Counted from the stretch's first letter, positions 30,301-33,901 are shown. The stretch: 64,000 nucleotides of DNA from Lentzea sp. NEAU-D7 (GCF_026242055.1 NZ_JAPJDL010000032.1:50339-114338); one strand, 5' to 3'. The notes: generated by a model from the letters alone, not told the origin. Made by a program: numbers and translations.

Positions 30301-33300
30301 GCTGGCATCGGTCGTGGACAACGTGGCCAGGGACATGGCGGAGGCGTTCAACGACCCGCTGTTGAAGCCGGTGTTCGCACGCAAGATCATCGAGTCGCAG
30401 GCCGACCGGCTCCACTGGGACGGCGACGCGTCGTCCTCGGCGATGTCCCCGAAAGCCGTCCGCCTGGCCGGCGCGCTGGTCTCCGACGACCCGATCACCT
30501 CGTTCATGCGCGGAGACGTCGAACTGCCCGCCGTGGCCGCCAGGGTCGAGGACCTCGCCCAGCGGGCCGGTCTGGACGCGCAGACGACCTTCGATCTCCT
30601 GCGCAGGCGTTACGAGGCGGAGATGCTCTCGTACACGATGGCCGAGATCGACGCTGGGAGGCTCCGGCCGGACCCGAACGCCAACGGGACGTTCGACCTG
30701 GAGAAGCTGCCCGGCGAGATCGCGCCGGGCCACTTCCGCGACGTCGTCGAACTCCGCAAGACCTCCACTCTGCACCGATTCTTCGGTGGTTCCGACCGGG
30801 GCAAGCCGGAAGAACGCGAGTGGAACAACAAGGACCTGGTCCTCACCAAGGCCGCGGCCCAACGCCTTGACGGCCTGCGAGCCGTGCTGGCACCAGCTCC
30901 GGCGACGGCTGCCGCCGAGGTGCCTGCGGCCGACGTTACGGCTCCGGCGGCGGGGCCCTGGACCCCGCCGGCCGCGCTGCCGTTCACGGCGGCCGACCTC
31001 GCGGCGGGCAGGGAGGAGCTGGCCTCTCCCATGGCCACGGCTTCGGTACCGCCGCCGGGCTCCGACCAGGCAGGATCACTGTCCCAGCGCCAGTATGAGC
31101 ACCTGCGCGACATCCGGACCGACCGGGCCGAGGGCGACCGGGAGGCCACCGAGGCGGCGGCACGCCGGGAGTCGGTCAAGCAGAACCTCGTCGAGAAGCT
31201 CGCGGTGCCGGACCTCGCCGCCGCCGAGCAGCTGCTCGCGAAGGCCGAGGACTGGTTCGCCACCGCGCCGATCACCATCTCGCTGAAGGGCGAGGCCGTT
31301 TTCGGTACCGACCAGGGAGCGGCGGCGCTCACCCAGCCCGACGCGCGCTACCTGCCGAACGCGGAGATCGGTCTGCGCGTCGTCGACTCGGCCACGCTCG
31401 AAGCACTGCGGTCGCGGGAGAGCGACGTGCACGCGCGCCGCGCCGAGGTCGATCGTCTTGCGGCCGAGCTGGCGCAGAAGGGAAAGTCGGACGACCCGTT
31501 CCGGCCGAGCCCTGAGTTCAAGGCTCTGCGGTCGGCGCACCAGCATGCAAAGGCTCTGCTGACCGCCAGCGAGATCGAGGCGGCCAGGACGCCGCGGCAG
31601 GTCCGCTACCTGGAGGCATTGCTCGCCGAGGACCCGGACTTCGCCTTCTGGACGCAGTCCAACGACGTCAACGTCGCTCGTGGCGACAACTACACGCGGT
31701 GGCGCCGGGAGAAGGACGACGCCGAGTCGGGCAGGCGCGGATTCGGCCTGCACGAGGCCGCGGTGTTCGGCGCGGTGAACGTGAACTACAACCGGACGAA
31801 GGGCTTCGAAGGAACGGCCGTTTACGGCGACACCCACCTGCTGCTCGAACCGCACGTGCGCCAGCGGTCGTACTACACCTTCGGTGCGAGGGGGCCTGCG
31901 CGCAGCAACCTCGTGGACCTGATGCACGACATGTTCGAGCAGAACCGCACGGACTACGTCAACGGCATCGTGCAGAACTCCCTGGGGCTGGACGGGATGA
32001 TCCCGCAGCGGAACCTGCTTCTGGAGACGCACGTGTACGGCGATGTCGTGTTCGGTCGCGACGTTGCAGAGGTTTCAGTCCCCCACACGGGGCAAGACCC
32101 CGTCGTGCGGGCGCGGATCGAGACCTTCGCGCAGACCCACGGCATCACCTTGGTCGAGTCGGACCCGGCCAGGTGGCCGGAGCAGCAGGCCGAGGTCGAC
32201 CCCGCAGCGGTCAGCAGCGCGCTTGCGCCTGTGCAGCCGCAGCTGCCGGAACTGGACCTCGGCAGGCCGTTCGTCGAGGACCTCTTCGACGAGATCGACG
32301 CCCAGCCGTCCGCCGCACCACGTCCGATGGCTCTGCGGGACTCCGTGCAATGGCGGGTTCCTGATGACGCCGCGCCGCTCACCCCGGACCGGCTCGAGCA
32401 GGAGTTCGGCATCCCGAAGCGCAACCAGGAGCGGTTCCAGAACTTCGTCGACCGCTTCAACATCGTGCTGGACGTCCGCCCCACGAACCCGGACTCCGTT
32501 CGGTGGCTCCGCGACGGCGCGATGCCGAAACCCAAGGACATCAAGGCGAAGACCATCAACCAGACCGACGTGCTGCTCGGTGCCGACGCGAAGAACGTCG
32601 GGCTCGTCGGGTTCTTCCAGCCCGACCCCAACCGCGATCTCTCCGGCGTCGCCCCGGGGATGCGGGAGAAGGTCGCCAAGCGCTTCGACGAACGCACCGC
32701 CGAGTTCGCCGAACTGATCGGCACGATGGACAAGTACGAGCAGGAGGGAAAGTTCAAGGTCATCGACGGGGTCGTCCACGGGTCGAACTCGCGAGGCGAC
32801 TTCATCTGGGTGACCGGTGACGCCGACATGTACGGCATGTACGACACGGACGGCAACAAGCTCGGCGAGGAAGACTACGAGGGCATGGTCTTCCTGCTGG
32901 TCAACCGCAACGTGGGGGTCCAGCACGGCGCACACCTGTACTGGGACCCGGTCACCGACTTCGACCGGAAGATCTTCGACACCATCGTCGACAAACACGT
33001 GTCCGAGGAGCCGCTGGTCAGGTTCAACCCGGGCCAGCCGGCGTCCCTCGTGCTCGCCGACCCGCTGCCACCACTCGTCGGCGCCGACAGCCGGGCCGCA
33101 CAAACCGACTCCGAGGGATCTGAACGGCGCGAGGTAGCGGAGGCCATCTCGCCGAAGCGGCTCAGCCAGTACGAGGAACACGTCAGCAACACGCGGCGGC
33201 ATCTGCGGCATCTGGCGTTCGACGTGCTCAACCGGCCCGCTCCCCCGCCTGTCACCTTGAACGGCCTCTACGCGGCGGTCGGACACGTGGTCCGCCAGGA

Positions 33301-33667
33301 CCCGGCGGCCCTGCGCGCACAGGTGCTGAACCACGCCGCCACCACGGCGGCGGTGAGCCAGGCGACCGCGGACTTCACCATGTCCAGGTTGGTCCACACA
33401 GGACACGTGACCGGTGCGCTCGTCGAGAACGCGAACTGGAAGATGCACACCGACGCGAACGAGAACACCGGTGCGGGTAACGCACGCGACCTACTCGGCC
33501 ACCTGATCGCGACTCAGCTGGGCATGACCTTGGTGGTCCACCAGGGCGCGGGTACCGCACCGCTGGTGCTGGCACCGATGGGCGGCCACGCCGGAGCTTC
33601 GCTCGAGATCGACATGGTGGTAGTCGACGGCCGCGTGACCTACCGACCTCGCCGGCTACTTCAGTAG
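12356..33667 (+). CDS. Giant multi-effector toxin-like protein (7,103 aa)
   Basis: A single frame of 7,103 codons encodes a protein above 700 kDa. Domains in order (residues): ESX/WXG100-like helical head 39-145; Pro/Gly linker 145-735; PRTase-like 749-1135; metzincin-type metallopeptidase 1235-1513; helical region to about 2130; two SLYG helical repeats 2173-2620; six beta-rich modules 2656-4179; coiled coil 4184-4425; second metallopeptidase 4523-4801; TcdA/B-like glycosyltransferase 4980-5287; papain-like protease 5362-5815; helical region 5909-6182; DUF3626-like 6239-6609; CyaA/ExoY-like cyclase 6672-6909; OTU-like tail 6932-7103. There is no Sec signal, so the N-terminal domain suggests type VII export. 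Several unrelated enzymatic domains on one chain resemble MARTX or clostridial toxins: delivery into a target cell and multiple modifications. No immunity or secretion gene is adjacent. Codon use is host-like throughout and no frameshift was seen, so the gene appears under selection. Confidence 0.93.
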   Translation: MTKGNVNPNPSPNPAANPLPSVPPVNTGTGGGTAGNGGYSMSDSAMHGLQKKAGDLESRLSSIASGLRGLNLSSNALGPIGLFTVPALNASNDNAITQADKGAKAFNDVQSGLKATHQTSTTTDTNLASNFRSIDPGTNAKPPPGATAATTGPNTSGGGRVTRPESIKGGGNPTPGPAPQSGGGKVTPTQGPKGGAYLTPSVGPAPGGGKVGDIQRPKGGGTNPGSNLDPQGGGKVSRSQGPGGGAAFTPTLGPAPTGGGKVSPAQGPKDGGASLTPTLGKPPGGPAAGAPPVPGGTTGATSTPGSKGGGTPGGGGKAGGVPAAPGSGATPGQVAGTKPSATPPGPQGAAPPRGATPPAMSPGTSPPVLPGATPGVTGGNKIGPGGAKGVFDASKPGMPESTIKNAPPSSTSTPPAAPKPTIPTIPGTPGTPSTPGGTSAGAGTPKPGGFPGGAPGAVPGGNTPLTPGSQSAVATPPQSASPRGGAAPAVTPPPAAGPGMAPPMAPGATPGATSGDRGSNKFRPGGANGVFDTPKASTPDNTIVRAAGTSPSTPPSVPKPTPLTSQPNITVPPAVSTSTATPQSRPGTPPSMSTPRFSSPDTTPPAQTPSARTPARNPGQTPPVQTRPAPATPPVSTPPPTPAANTPPVNTLSTNTPTPTPATSVPPTTPNSTSTPNSGGSAVKTRPSPPPPGSPSANRASAPSTGRNVVEVPAVVPPSQKPANSQGLRSGTNSDSDSDSAYEDAVDFQTAEQRVESYRAEDPKTDSGWRPDENGGLTYGPNKPSEFVRIRVDENTTVGLTPYMAKQWMADNGIRPPKGTTVEAAIHPLLYDTNLGGGSRTPEVYGIDNAADFHSEMMGVAAEKDIQEQQTVLDAVNDLATEITNKYPPDQFSYVGLGRSPAAVVAALQNQGHDAVSIPLSNFRPLPSDPASILIPAYNGPDGRPKTEPLTDQQQDMLDQHFDEFLGDLPPGKNVLLIDYTQGGLSLVSAQYQLQQHLNHNATADAPPSRVQAFAIHEATNRNDILKTINAAALPGSRFQSLYESYLDGSGRRNSRQDFKNNIETREIPFRHPLGDAFRKEAFDEFSEHGSYKILEQNPDTFQQDRPHRNNSVAPGVTTAYEVLKDAVGEGRLKPAPDRTKDSGSQGGGSRDGNVKGGDQGSTRGAPPSSSTGTPDANTGGRSDTGGNTRPTPTMDAPAAPPAPTTSVPPPPAPPAPSSKMHANGTRKDVPEVGAPPAMTPPTPESHRGKDVLSDESWRHDPARTAEWSTPVNPADRSTWAHRRNDTDVRTVDVVVRDVRTDSTPSKIEAYQGLINYDLRRIETSPGKFVQEYTVKVHLEPTGKTTPEQLAQIRDNATNGVNTLLNQGFRLPSGDQFHLNLEFTNNKADAHTTVKVDPTNPNVDQDHWNPDTSPEVLAHETLHYLGVPDEYKDTTRVLQQHDTNSGVHTNDGGLMGPAAHLPDPGIRPRHLWLIERTATSQVMVPDTTIDPPGPATAPPPAGWTPKPPENDGPVSTPSTDGTADVDSNPSPDADLKTRPATMPGRFSDSDSDSDGEIDVRPNRTHLPNLDRVGLIESVLRSAAFQNAPVPNASPLVGSGDVRSTVDTVLSDVRQNPQNHNHPGLTPPALATWVASQVSPDTLAKFHPDLEPNTPGLTADAKTQQWRANLANDLANGSSRRWDVVNAGPKADGTNPGNVEMINHLTQQLNANGALPSPADLVAKALQTPSWADSHVGSHLPASIGQALDVQLVVDSNGVQTVHGPDGATQVQISSQNGTFGALGAPSPQEVRAGMEAWLAGKSSAEVNQTIADLYKGRQDESLYNAAQKVQLVKRAAAHPGGPQAFVNALRERASTLENRIAEVKSQAPRRLSLWKTAQHTGQQAQIDAQVKTLTDLLDSTNSQIETLAAQGPALGTTHLVDKFVAGPNADKLEHIPADVLPRLDAQLTAQITAAENAGFDASDLKKLQERVQNEADVRIVTNHASTRGLDGLSAQLDDTREALQNFRDGKSSNTGFQGFLNKMLGHEVDTSVDFDQKIAQAEGMVRQAERNLAFTTDPDYSNRFEKAAEKYAKLQSTMQRLEQFNAELDARAERLRDLEARTREFNARQLARALEEHRTQQDAESIYSAASSDTQSDVDARSDVDAQSDVDAQSDVDARPDNLVRTPRHEHAAFRASLYGKSRAELAELALQHSTHPDRSFEIEQMSRYQEIAHKEGGLQQHLRDLQSEIRQTREDVRDLRRTTDALPDVFKTELMRSDQAQRRAEQQRLIDHARQLDQELMRLQYDRTDALTTYALTLPADTTAPEWQTVTPHDAEIIENRVADLIRDARIGGLPTPELDRLYDQIREIRMMETPAPSRPDTPTVEVDDSASVRSDDSASAGSHTDARDRDTIAPAETRQEQAEPRPFMQDPATRSTVPDMDLVVPGGFGPVHEGTPQRSFEASLYGLDTTALRDMQQTYGRDAARSAAIEHMIEVSRQAGPPAIHDRRTQIAEQRLAEMKTARDRWNASDIVPDRFKTQAMRDDQATRRADANRQVNYYQQRVNEIRNSRDAAITTYALHLPADIDAPGWRRFSDADLRAVRLHAGQQIRDAQAGGHNTTHLEAFLDFTAELQQARRNDDAVTRPAPPRPTPNPVVPMTTMAPQPVGQLPDTNLPGFFQDNKALGSIVPTDVRGADAVVREINGLKPDDAARIKDAIENDFETFLGDGRNFQVKIGNAWFEANVRAEMHADGSSVTDAANTKVDKNYQAAAASTTTNSISTSNDVGGAVTAGVAMGPYGSLSGKAALATPAVSQATNTSITEQRAIKGSDSGSKKVTVPVSYEITLYDASGNPTLFSTLSTGPDVTLQVPTDLSTIVDSGKSSATVTPPDPAWGLKAENAVPEAVVVKDSGKLFSDVAENLHPSITKIGSPGREALQNFLSPTSIRDNLPAMLGGFVTSPDLISPHAGKGAAVQMKATFKDAKLVGTHSDAALDLKDTSAWGSSVSASTKTGFDVTAGFGGNIGVPGKVGGTVGATGTYSARTAEGVNAGTSSSRKSGIGVKLETGLYEVTTEVEVQGPAGKPVTMEITTHMRMGLGEAGAVGLPTVVGTRNTTTDPATADTRFLPPYVADTLAAGNAKVGEFVPATKVQNQVETKLRELPGFERFLPKWNNPDANPRSGKGQGYGDVAVQLANQRKLDANLSPAALKANMDSLLGPGVQVQLKNSGKTTNTYVNVTVKAKLTNPKHLGKAEGRAVSDSTTSGPKLDANTSTTKGWTGGITGRANIPVKTGVASLTPMPQAGVSYSHSWTDKTSAGPAVSATSSNPGSPDAQVFQGDVEFEVEITTFTRPRTWVRTIVPGAPGQHAPDVKTVAKTGAGLDKIDGKVNLWVSDSSTLKDDPGDGFKPGDPKSTPIADSPTVKDLLNPDQDRPKSPEFLHVEAVANTTELRDQAIDALNRAAKGDSALTTPGTASRAQIDKMFAPENIKANLQRLIETGVQEQGLKYDRRVADRSGAIGMSVKLGEAKLVSISDTTGTDNSVSGGYKAGESSTTSRSVDLVAGINVPVRPNITPPAGQPSNPSGSGGAAVTGKVTPWSDNKTTSNEIGGNVDRGRTTPEDARTVLVQVDAEFMIVGESRTGNFVHGGTPNAEGVKVNLPKSVFVRVSEDVAREMGVLPRVAPNVPKPDFPKMVPPSTVAPGEPGALGLSNVEKVPDLSAAVNELTTKLSTNTKKFGSDPLIPDSVLKDSMSNLQRIVDLNSPTSVKAMIDSALDGGVPLLVHQPGTFGKDSYQVTLRAKAGEPQFDQVVNDGVDMSHNDGGSLKDSDGKGRGAGWGLGLRAPGLASPGIANPNVSGTAGVSAIANIGSNKSSSVTTSTSAAFGHNRTASGPAARYNVPVEFELVVEKGSKEIAKVHSAEQDMVVRTHADNQKVSEPTTSRGTPQPYMSAASRRGSEFGTPEATYTFQQDSRATQLPATASVENLRGAGDLRDAAVKAMTEAGAGKGLTGKGTGSLNSLFSTLSPENLQPHLSSMLSGPLDVPGLKEAALTFGQGADVKVYAKLVNPQLGSLSDGVKIETPLTTKTTDVSSEGKVADTSDLALGLAQGSAAVKQGDPKDTVNFGTGGVELKHANEDSSAVSGGPAQAQGGSTKPKDTSRTGLVQFDVEYRVVATIGGKTGVVDLTVPGSAGVRMSATEVESMLNQNFSDSLKDAQTEVKKAADDWREAEKKVDEARHEAQKVINTAAAVLARTDQPLGDTATKLNTAIENHVSAEAELQTRQTAFDTAVADVAQTRAAIQDLTPQISSLSQEALATKDALDDAQINGAPKPELDRLGQEADVAHTALTDAQQQLAEAHAQLDVQRKAAVDARAEIQAQQKAVADAETVRTDAEKAHQALTEERTAAEKTITDAETKLDEARRTADAEQKKWWDAKAEADRQIDLYNSTPPPAPPAPPAPPASPGDTTTSTPPGDTTTTPGDTTASTPPRDTTTSTAADPDQKPLPPVPAEPSTTGSGRIGAETSSPSPAPETTKAPKKVRGGGAPPAMTPPTPESHRGKDVLSDESWRHDPARTAEWSTPDNPADRSTWADRRNDTDVRTVDLDVRDILTESTPTKIEAYQGLINYDLRRIETSPGTFVQEYTVKVHLEPTGKTTPEQLAQIRDNATNGVNTLLNQGFRLPSGDQFHVNLEFTDNKADAHTTVKVDPKNPDVDQDHWNPDTSPEVLAHETLHYLGVPDEYKDTTRVLQQHDTNSGVHTNDGGLMGSAAHLPDPGILPRHLWLIERTATSQVMVPDTTIDPPGPATVPPPAGWEPEPPANDGPASTANAAPGTGTVPAPAPGAAAATPSTRYRSASWPLPRTHHAAQQFQARPAPEGQRRESIRGSRRESLRNRRESLKKLFTVDVPGLFRRESLASPAPTAPAAAVTLASSDPWVGLLHAQADPSTVDVEVLKAHVAQAVAEGKPGKARILINRLRGSDKQIDVQQHYDDAVAARGDVGAVDVPKELHFAWFGTTPNEAAVQSLLDWAAKVRENNEKSTGPDQNWKATLWTDASSAGWSPEVKQQLLDAGIDIRPDVDSLVHGLSTDVQSRTDTKTTIDDVYSAAKDPNAKAFNLQSDVARYAVLAKHGGVYVDVDIRPGAVSLNEVGDLKMQPTDMPLLAPRLRDQHSVDTALSRVDDVAPGAELSTAAEIQYDKGELNNNFIVTPPGNDFIHALTDLIPKKFEGLQSYRMSQEAFSKALKKQAPDISGPNVLVDGGLAPTTGLIGQFTMSPDNHGLQVEMDYLPAPVPLVGKRDYSALFDPHVKNSWSGLEWVTTESEAQIDTGSSQASLRDANVTVPAISRADTTPAAQDRSPGSTNPNDAVTAVASPAGAPAGTDLTSDALARGQRDNATRHELTEQIAAMGLDPQHAASTFDGLTALGSVENHVADVLSSPGVQGPVNRILTASGSLSPEQTGRVRDLITDLLVTTSAVPVRHRRVGDITKLNLGHVHEWQSAQPMPPATLEKVLAGIAADVEAGRAPLSDLPHHGADPLPQRLAVLGTLNLTPHARAEMLAHPPFTALLTSPHLTDALFAGRGLDEQKFLNTCEPAAVNTGLRAVLPTVMAQVHAGRAVADSVERALVRALENDPEPLAEKDKLGGRTVEQLVRDRIAEARETFDRLEEQSNAGVEDQAALSDEWGRAMQKLAAVSDPSEGVDSIPVLSRKFIDGAWTASAAISLPMGVDRPVRRASGVTENYRLLAEQVLAHPTPSGWARPLADLVDSRFWSQLHHVGVLPVALEGRFVGHALSVQAVRHEGVEVYLVGDPKKTHFDMLTQSEFAAWAARSNAEAVFPHQTAMTTAARPTAPTGPAHQPTRPSPPPPTESSPAMPTRPSPPPPPTTEAPPQTRGPGSTTGARHDSVAEPRREITEPGAAAEARPTQGRSADVLDWARRMPLVDLAMTDPDARIRQGQSTREHTQRVLEVLGRPAPRSFPGLGRILPKITAVTGQGPEVKTRNDAIALASVVDNVARDMAEAFNDPLLKPVFARKIIESQADRLHWDGDASSSAMSPKAVRLAGALVSDDPITSFMRGDVELPAVAARVEDLAQRAGLDAQTTFDLLRRRYEAEMLSYTMAEIDAGRLRPDPNANGTFDLEKLPGEIAPGHFRDVVELRKTSTLHRFFGGSDRGKPEEREWNNKDLVLTKAAAQRLDGLRAVLAPAPATAAAEVPAADVTAPAAGPWTPPAALPFTAADLAAGREELASPMATASVPPPGSDQAGSLSQRQYEHLRDIRTDRAEGDREATEAAARRESVKQNLVEKLAVPDLAAAEQLLAKAEDWFATAPITISLKGEAVFGTDQGAAALTQPDARYLPNAEIGLRVVDSATLEALRSRESDVHARRAEVDRLAAELAQKGKSDDPFRPSPEFKALRSAHQHAKALLTASEIEAARTPRQVRYLEALLAEDPDFAFWTQSNDVNVARGDNYTRWRREKDDAESGRRGFGLHEAAVFGAVNVNYNRTKGFEGTAVYGDTHLLLEPHVRQRSYYTFGARGPARSNLVDLMHDMFEQNRTDYVNGIVQNSLGLDGMIPQRNLLLETHVYGDVVFGRDVAEVSVPHTGQDPVVRARIETFAQTHGITLVESDPARWPEQQAEVDPAAVSSALAPVQPQLPELDLGRPFVEDLFDEIDAQPSAAPRPMALRDSVQWRVPDDAAPLTPDRLEQEFGIPKRNQERFQNFVDRFNIVLDVRPTNPDSVRWLRDGAMPKPKDIKAKTINQTDVLLGADAKNVGLVGFFQPDPNRDLSGVAPGMREKVAKRFDERTAEFAELIGTMDKYEQEGKFKVIDGVVHGSNSRGDFIWVTGDADMYGMYDTDGNKLGEEDYEGMVFLLVNRNVGVQHGAHLYWDPVTDFDRKIFDTIVDKHVSEEPLVRFNPGQPASLVLADPLPPLVGADSRAAQTDSEGSERREVAEAISPKRLSQYEEHVSNTRRHLRHLAFDVLNRPAPPPVTLNGLYAAVGHVVRQDPAALRAQVLNHAATTAAVSQATADFTMSRLVHTGHVTGALVENANWKMHTDANENTGAGNARDLLGHLIATQLGMTLVVHQGAGTAPLVLAPMGGHAGASLEIDMVVVDGRVTYRPRRLLQ
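12470..12790 (+). other. Giant protein: N-terminal ESX/WXG100-like helical domain
   Basis: Residues 39-145 run from SMSDSAMHGLQKKAGDLESR through a helix-turn-helix-like arrangement to QSGLKATHQTSTTTD, about 100 residues without Cys. Length, helix periodicity and position at the very N-terminus resemble the EspA/EspC/WXG100-type targeting domains of ESX (type VII) substrates. There is no literal W-x-G. The domain would act as the export signal. Assignment is by general resemblance only. Confidence 0.5.
12790..14550 (+). repeat. Giant protein: long Pro/Gly/Thr-rich low-complexity linker
   Basis: Residues about 145-735 are nearly devoid of hydrophobic core residues. The first third repeats a GGGKV-x-PxQGPKGG-type unit about every 30 residues (around 12820-13200). 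The middle has two longer imperfect copies of a segment ending KxxPGGAKGVFD or KFRPGGANGVFD followed by TPxxTI (around 13490-13560 and 13910-13985). The last third is TPP-rich. It is probably an extended, disordered spacer such as would cross a cell wall. Confidence 0.8.
14600..15760 (+). other. Giant protein: phosphoribosyltransferase-like domain (tentative)
   Basis: Residues about 749-1135 form a globular alpha/beta segment. It contains YVGLGRSPAAVVAAL (about residue 893) and, roughly 80 residues on, NVLLIDYTQGGLSL. That spacing recalls PRTase folds, where a first strand/loop is followed by the hydrophobic-Asp phosphoribosyl-pyrophosphate motif. The usual D-D/E pair is D-Y here, so catalytic competence is doubtful. 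It may be an effector, or a structural Rossmann-like domain. Confidence 0.35.
16058..16893 (+). repeat. Giant protein: metzincin-type metallopeptidase, copy 1
   Basis: Residues 1235-1513 open with APPAMTPPTPESHRGKDVLS and contain HETLHYLGVPDEY. His1419, Glu1420, His1423 and Asp1429 fit an HExxHxxGxxD zinc site of the kind seen in snapalysin-like metzincins. A Met-turn-like GGLMG follows about 30 residues later. The whole unit recurs almost unchanged at 25922-26757, exactly 9,864 nt (3,288 codons) downstream. A zinc protease could act on target-cell proteins or cleave the toxin itself. Confidence 0.75.
18758..18829 (+). repeat. Tandem 18-bp repeat, four copies, encoding (Q/R)SDVDA
   Basis: Four head-to-tail 18-nt units with the core GGACGTCGACGCG or CCGACGTCGACGCG encode QSDVDA, RSDVDA, QSDVDA and QSDVDA. 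They lie between a coiled-coil stretch and the first SLYG helical repeat. The acidic Asp-rich hexapeptide is probably a flexible linker. The near-identity of the units suggests recent slippage. Confidence 0.9.
18872..20220 (+). repeat. Giant protein: two diverged helical repeats starting with F-x-A-S-L-Y-G
   Basis: Two roughly 190-residue helical units share a scaffold. Unit 1 (18872-19430) begins FRASLYGKSRAELAEL, has DVFKTELMRSDQAQRRAE and closes with TTYALTLPADTTAPEW. Unit 2 (19676-20220) begins FEASLYGLDTTALRDM, has DRFKTQAMRDDQATRRAD and closes with TTYALHLPADIDAPGW. They are separated by an acidic/Ser-rich linker. The units are probably long helical bundles; their role is unknown. Confidence 0.75.
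20320..24890 (+). repeat. Giant protein: six related beta-rich modules (candidate translocator/adhesin)
   Basis: Residues about 2656-4179 contain about six modules of 210-280 residues. Most open with a helix carrying an L-S-P-x-x-I/L-x-x-N/H-L-x-x-M/L-L-type motif, for example SPTSIRDNLPAML, SPAALKANMDSLL, PENIKANLQRLI, PTSVKAMIDSAL and SPENLQPHLSSML. Beta strands follow, then a Gly/Ala/Ser-rich segment such as GFDVTAGFGGNIGVPGKVG or GGAVTAGVAMGPYG, and a closing F-x-V/E-V/Y strand. The small-residue hairpins resemble membrane-inserting or Gly-rich repeat segments of pore-forming toxins. Such a function is inferred from composition and placement between effector blocks. Confidence 0.6.
24905..25630 (+). 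other. Giant protein: long coiled coil followed by Pro/Thr linker
   Basis: Residues about 4184-4425 are an Ala/Glu/Lys/Gln-rich helix with heptad character (for example AQQQLAEAHAQLDVQRKA and AEKTITDAETKLDEARRT). A PPAPPAPPAPP run and a T-T-x-P-G-D-T repeat (25640-25770) then lead into the second metallopeptidase. It probably forms a stalk or spacer. Confidence 0.8.
25922..26757 (+). repeat. Giant protein: metzincin-type metallopeptidase, copy 2
   Basis: Residues 4523-4801 repeat copy 1 with the same HETLHYLGVPDEY zinc motif (His4707, Glu4708, His4711) and the same downstream block to the Pro-rich tail. DNA identity is very high, with long identical runs and scattered third-position and a few amino-acid changes. 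Flanking sequence differs sharply on both sides, which marks this as an intragenic duplication or gene-conversion unit. Confidence 0.78.
27295..28215 (+). other. Giant protein: TcdA/TcdB-type (GT44) glycosyltransferase domain
   Basis: Residues about 4980-5287 open with VPKELHFAWFGTTPNE and contain LQSDVARYAVLAKHGGVYVD followed by VDIRPG. Asp5097, Arg5100, Asp5113 and Asp5115 reproduce the spacing of TcdB Asp270, Arg273, Asp286 and Asp288, which bind UDP-sugar and manganese (the DxD motif). The domain would transfer a sugar from a nucleotide sugar to a target protein. Clostridial relatives modify Rho/Ras GTPases; the target here is unknown. Confidence 0.82.
28440..29800 (+). other. Giant protein: papain-like cysteine-protease domain
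   Basis: Residues about 5362-5815 are helical at first and then contain EQKFLNTCEPAAVNTGL (Cys5568 preceded by Asn), FVGHALSVQAV (His5767) and VYLVGDPKKTHFD (Asp5786). Order and the 19-residue His-Asp spacing match the Cys-His-Asp triad of papain-fold peptidases such as C39/C58. It could be an effector or the autoprocessing protease that releases the other domains, as in MARTX or TcdB. Family identity is unproven. Confidence 0.6.
31070..32180 (+). other. Giant protein: DUF3626-like domain
   Basis: Residues about 6239-6609 contain VFGAVNVNYNRTKGFEG, then YGDTHLLLEPHVRQRSYYTF (Tyr6490) and LLLETHVYGDVVFGRDVAEV. I associate this order, a Y-G-D-x-H-L block followed by a second E-x-H-x-Y-G-D-V block, with the DUF3626 family of actinobacteria, whose biochemistry is unknown to me. 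The preceding helical region (about 5909-6182) may belong with it. Confidence 0.45.
32370..33080 (+). other. Giant protein: CyaA/ExoY/edema-factor-like nucleotidyl cyclase domain
   Basis: Residues about 6672-6909 contain Lys6725 and Lys6732 with the 7-residue spacing of CyaA Lys58/Lys65, then GLVGFFQPDPNRDLSG, which resembles the following CyaA segment. GDADMYGMYD supplies Asp6822 and Asp6824, like the metal-binding Asp pair, and GVQHGAHLYWDP resembles the VVQHG block of CyaA that carries the catalytic His (here His6857). The Asp-to-His interval is much shorter than in CyaA, so the fold may be abbreviated. It is predicted to make cAMP or another cyclic nucleotide after activation by a host factor. 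Confidence 0.58.
33150..33667 (+). other. Giant protein: OTU-like C-terminal domain, possibly inactive
   Basis: The last 170 residues resemble the OTU-type tails of actinobacterial toxin-like proteins: an N-terminal helix pair, then NARDLLGHLIATQLGMTLVV and a closing strand VVDGRVTYRPRRL. Where an active OTU has D-G-x-C-L-Y, this one has TLNGLYAAVGH, so the nucleophilic Cys seems lost. It may be a binding domain or a relic. Assignment is tentative. Confidence 0.35.
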
Positions 33668-33901
33668 GACGTGAGAATGGATCAGCGTGACCCGCACCTT
33701 GGCCGGTGGTTACATTGGGCGCTCTGTCGCGTGTGGTTGGTTCGTCGCTGCCTCGCGACGATTGCGGTTCTCACTTCCCCTGCGGCGCAAGTGTTCACGC
33801 CTCGGCTTCGCCGTTGCGTTCGGTGGCTTGGTGGCTCGCCCTCGGCTTCGCGTGCCGTTGCAAGGCTCCACGGCGTGGCCTGCCCCTGTGCGCGCCGAAA
33901 A
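33668..33901. other. Intergenic segment after the giant gene
   Basis: No gene, terminator or repeat could be assigned here. The stretch separates the stop of the giant gene from transposase debris and has short frames of non-coding character. Confidence 0.4.
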
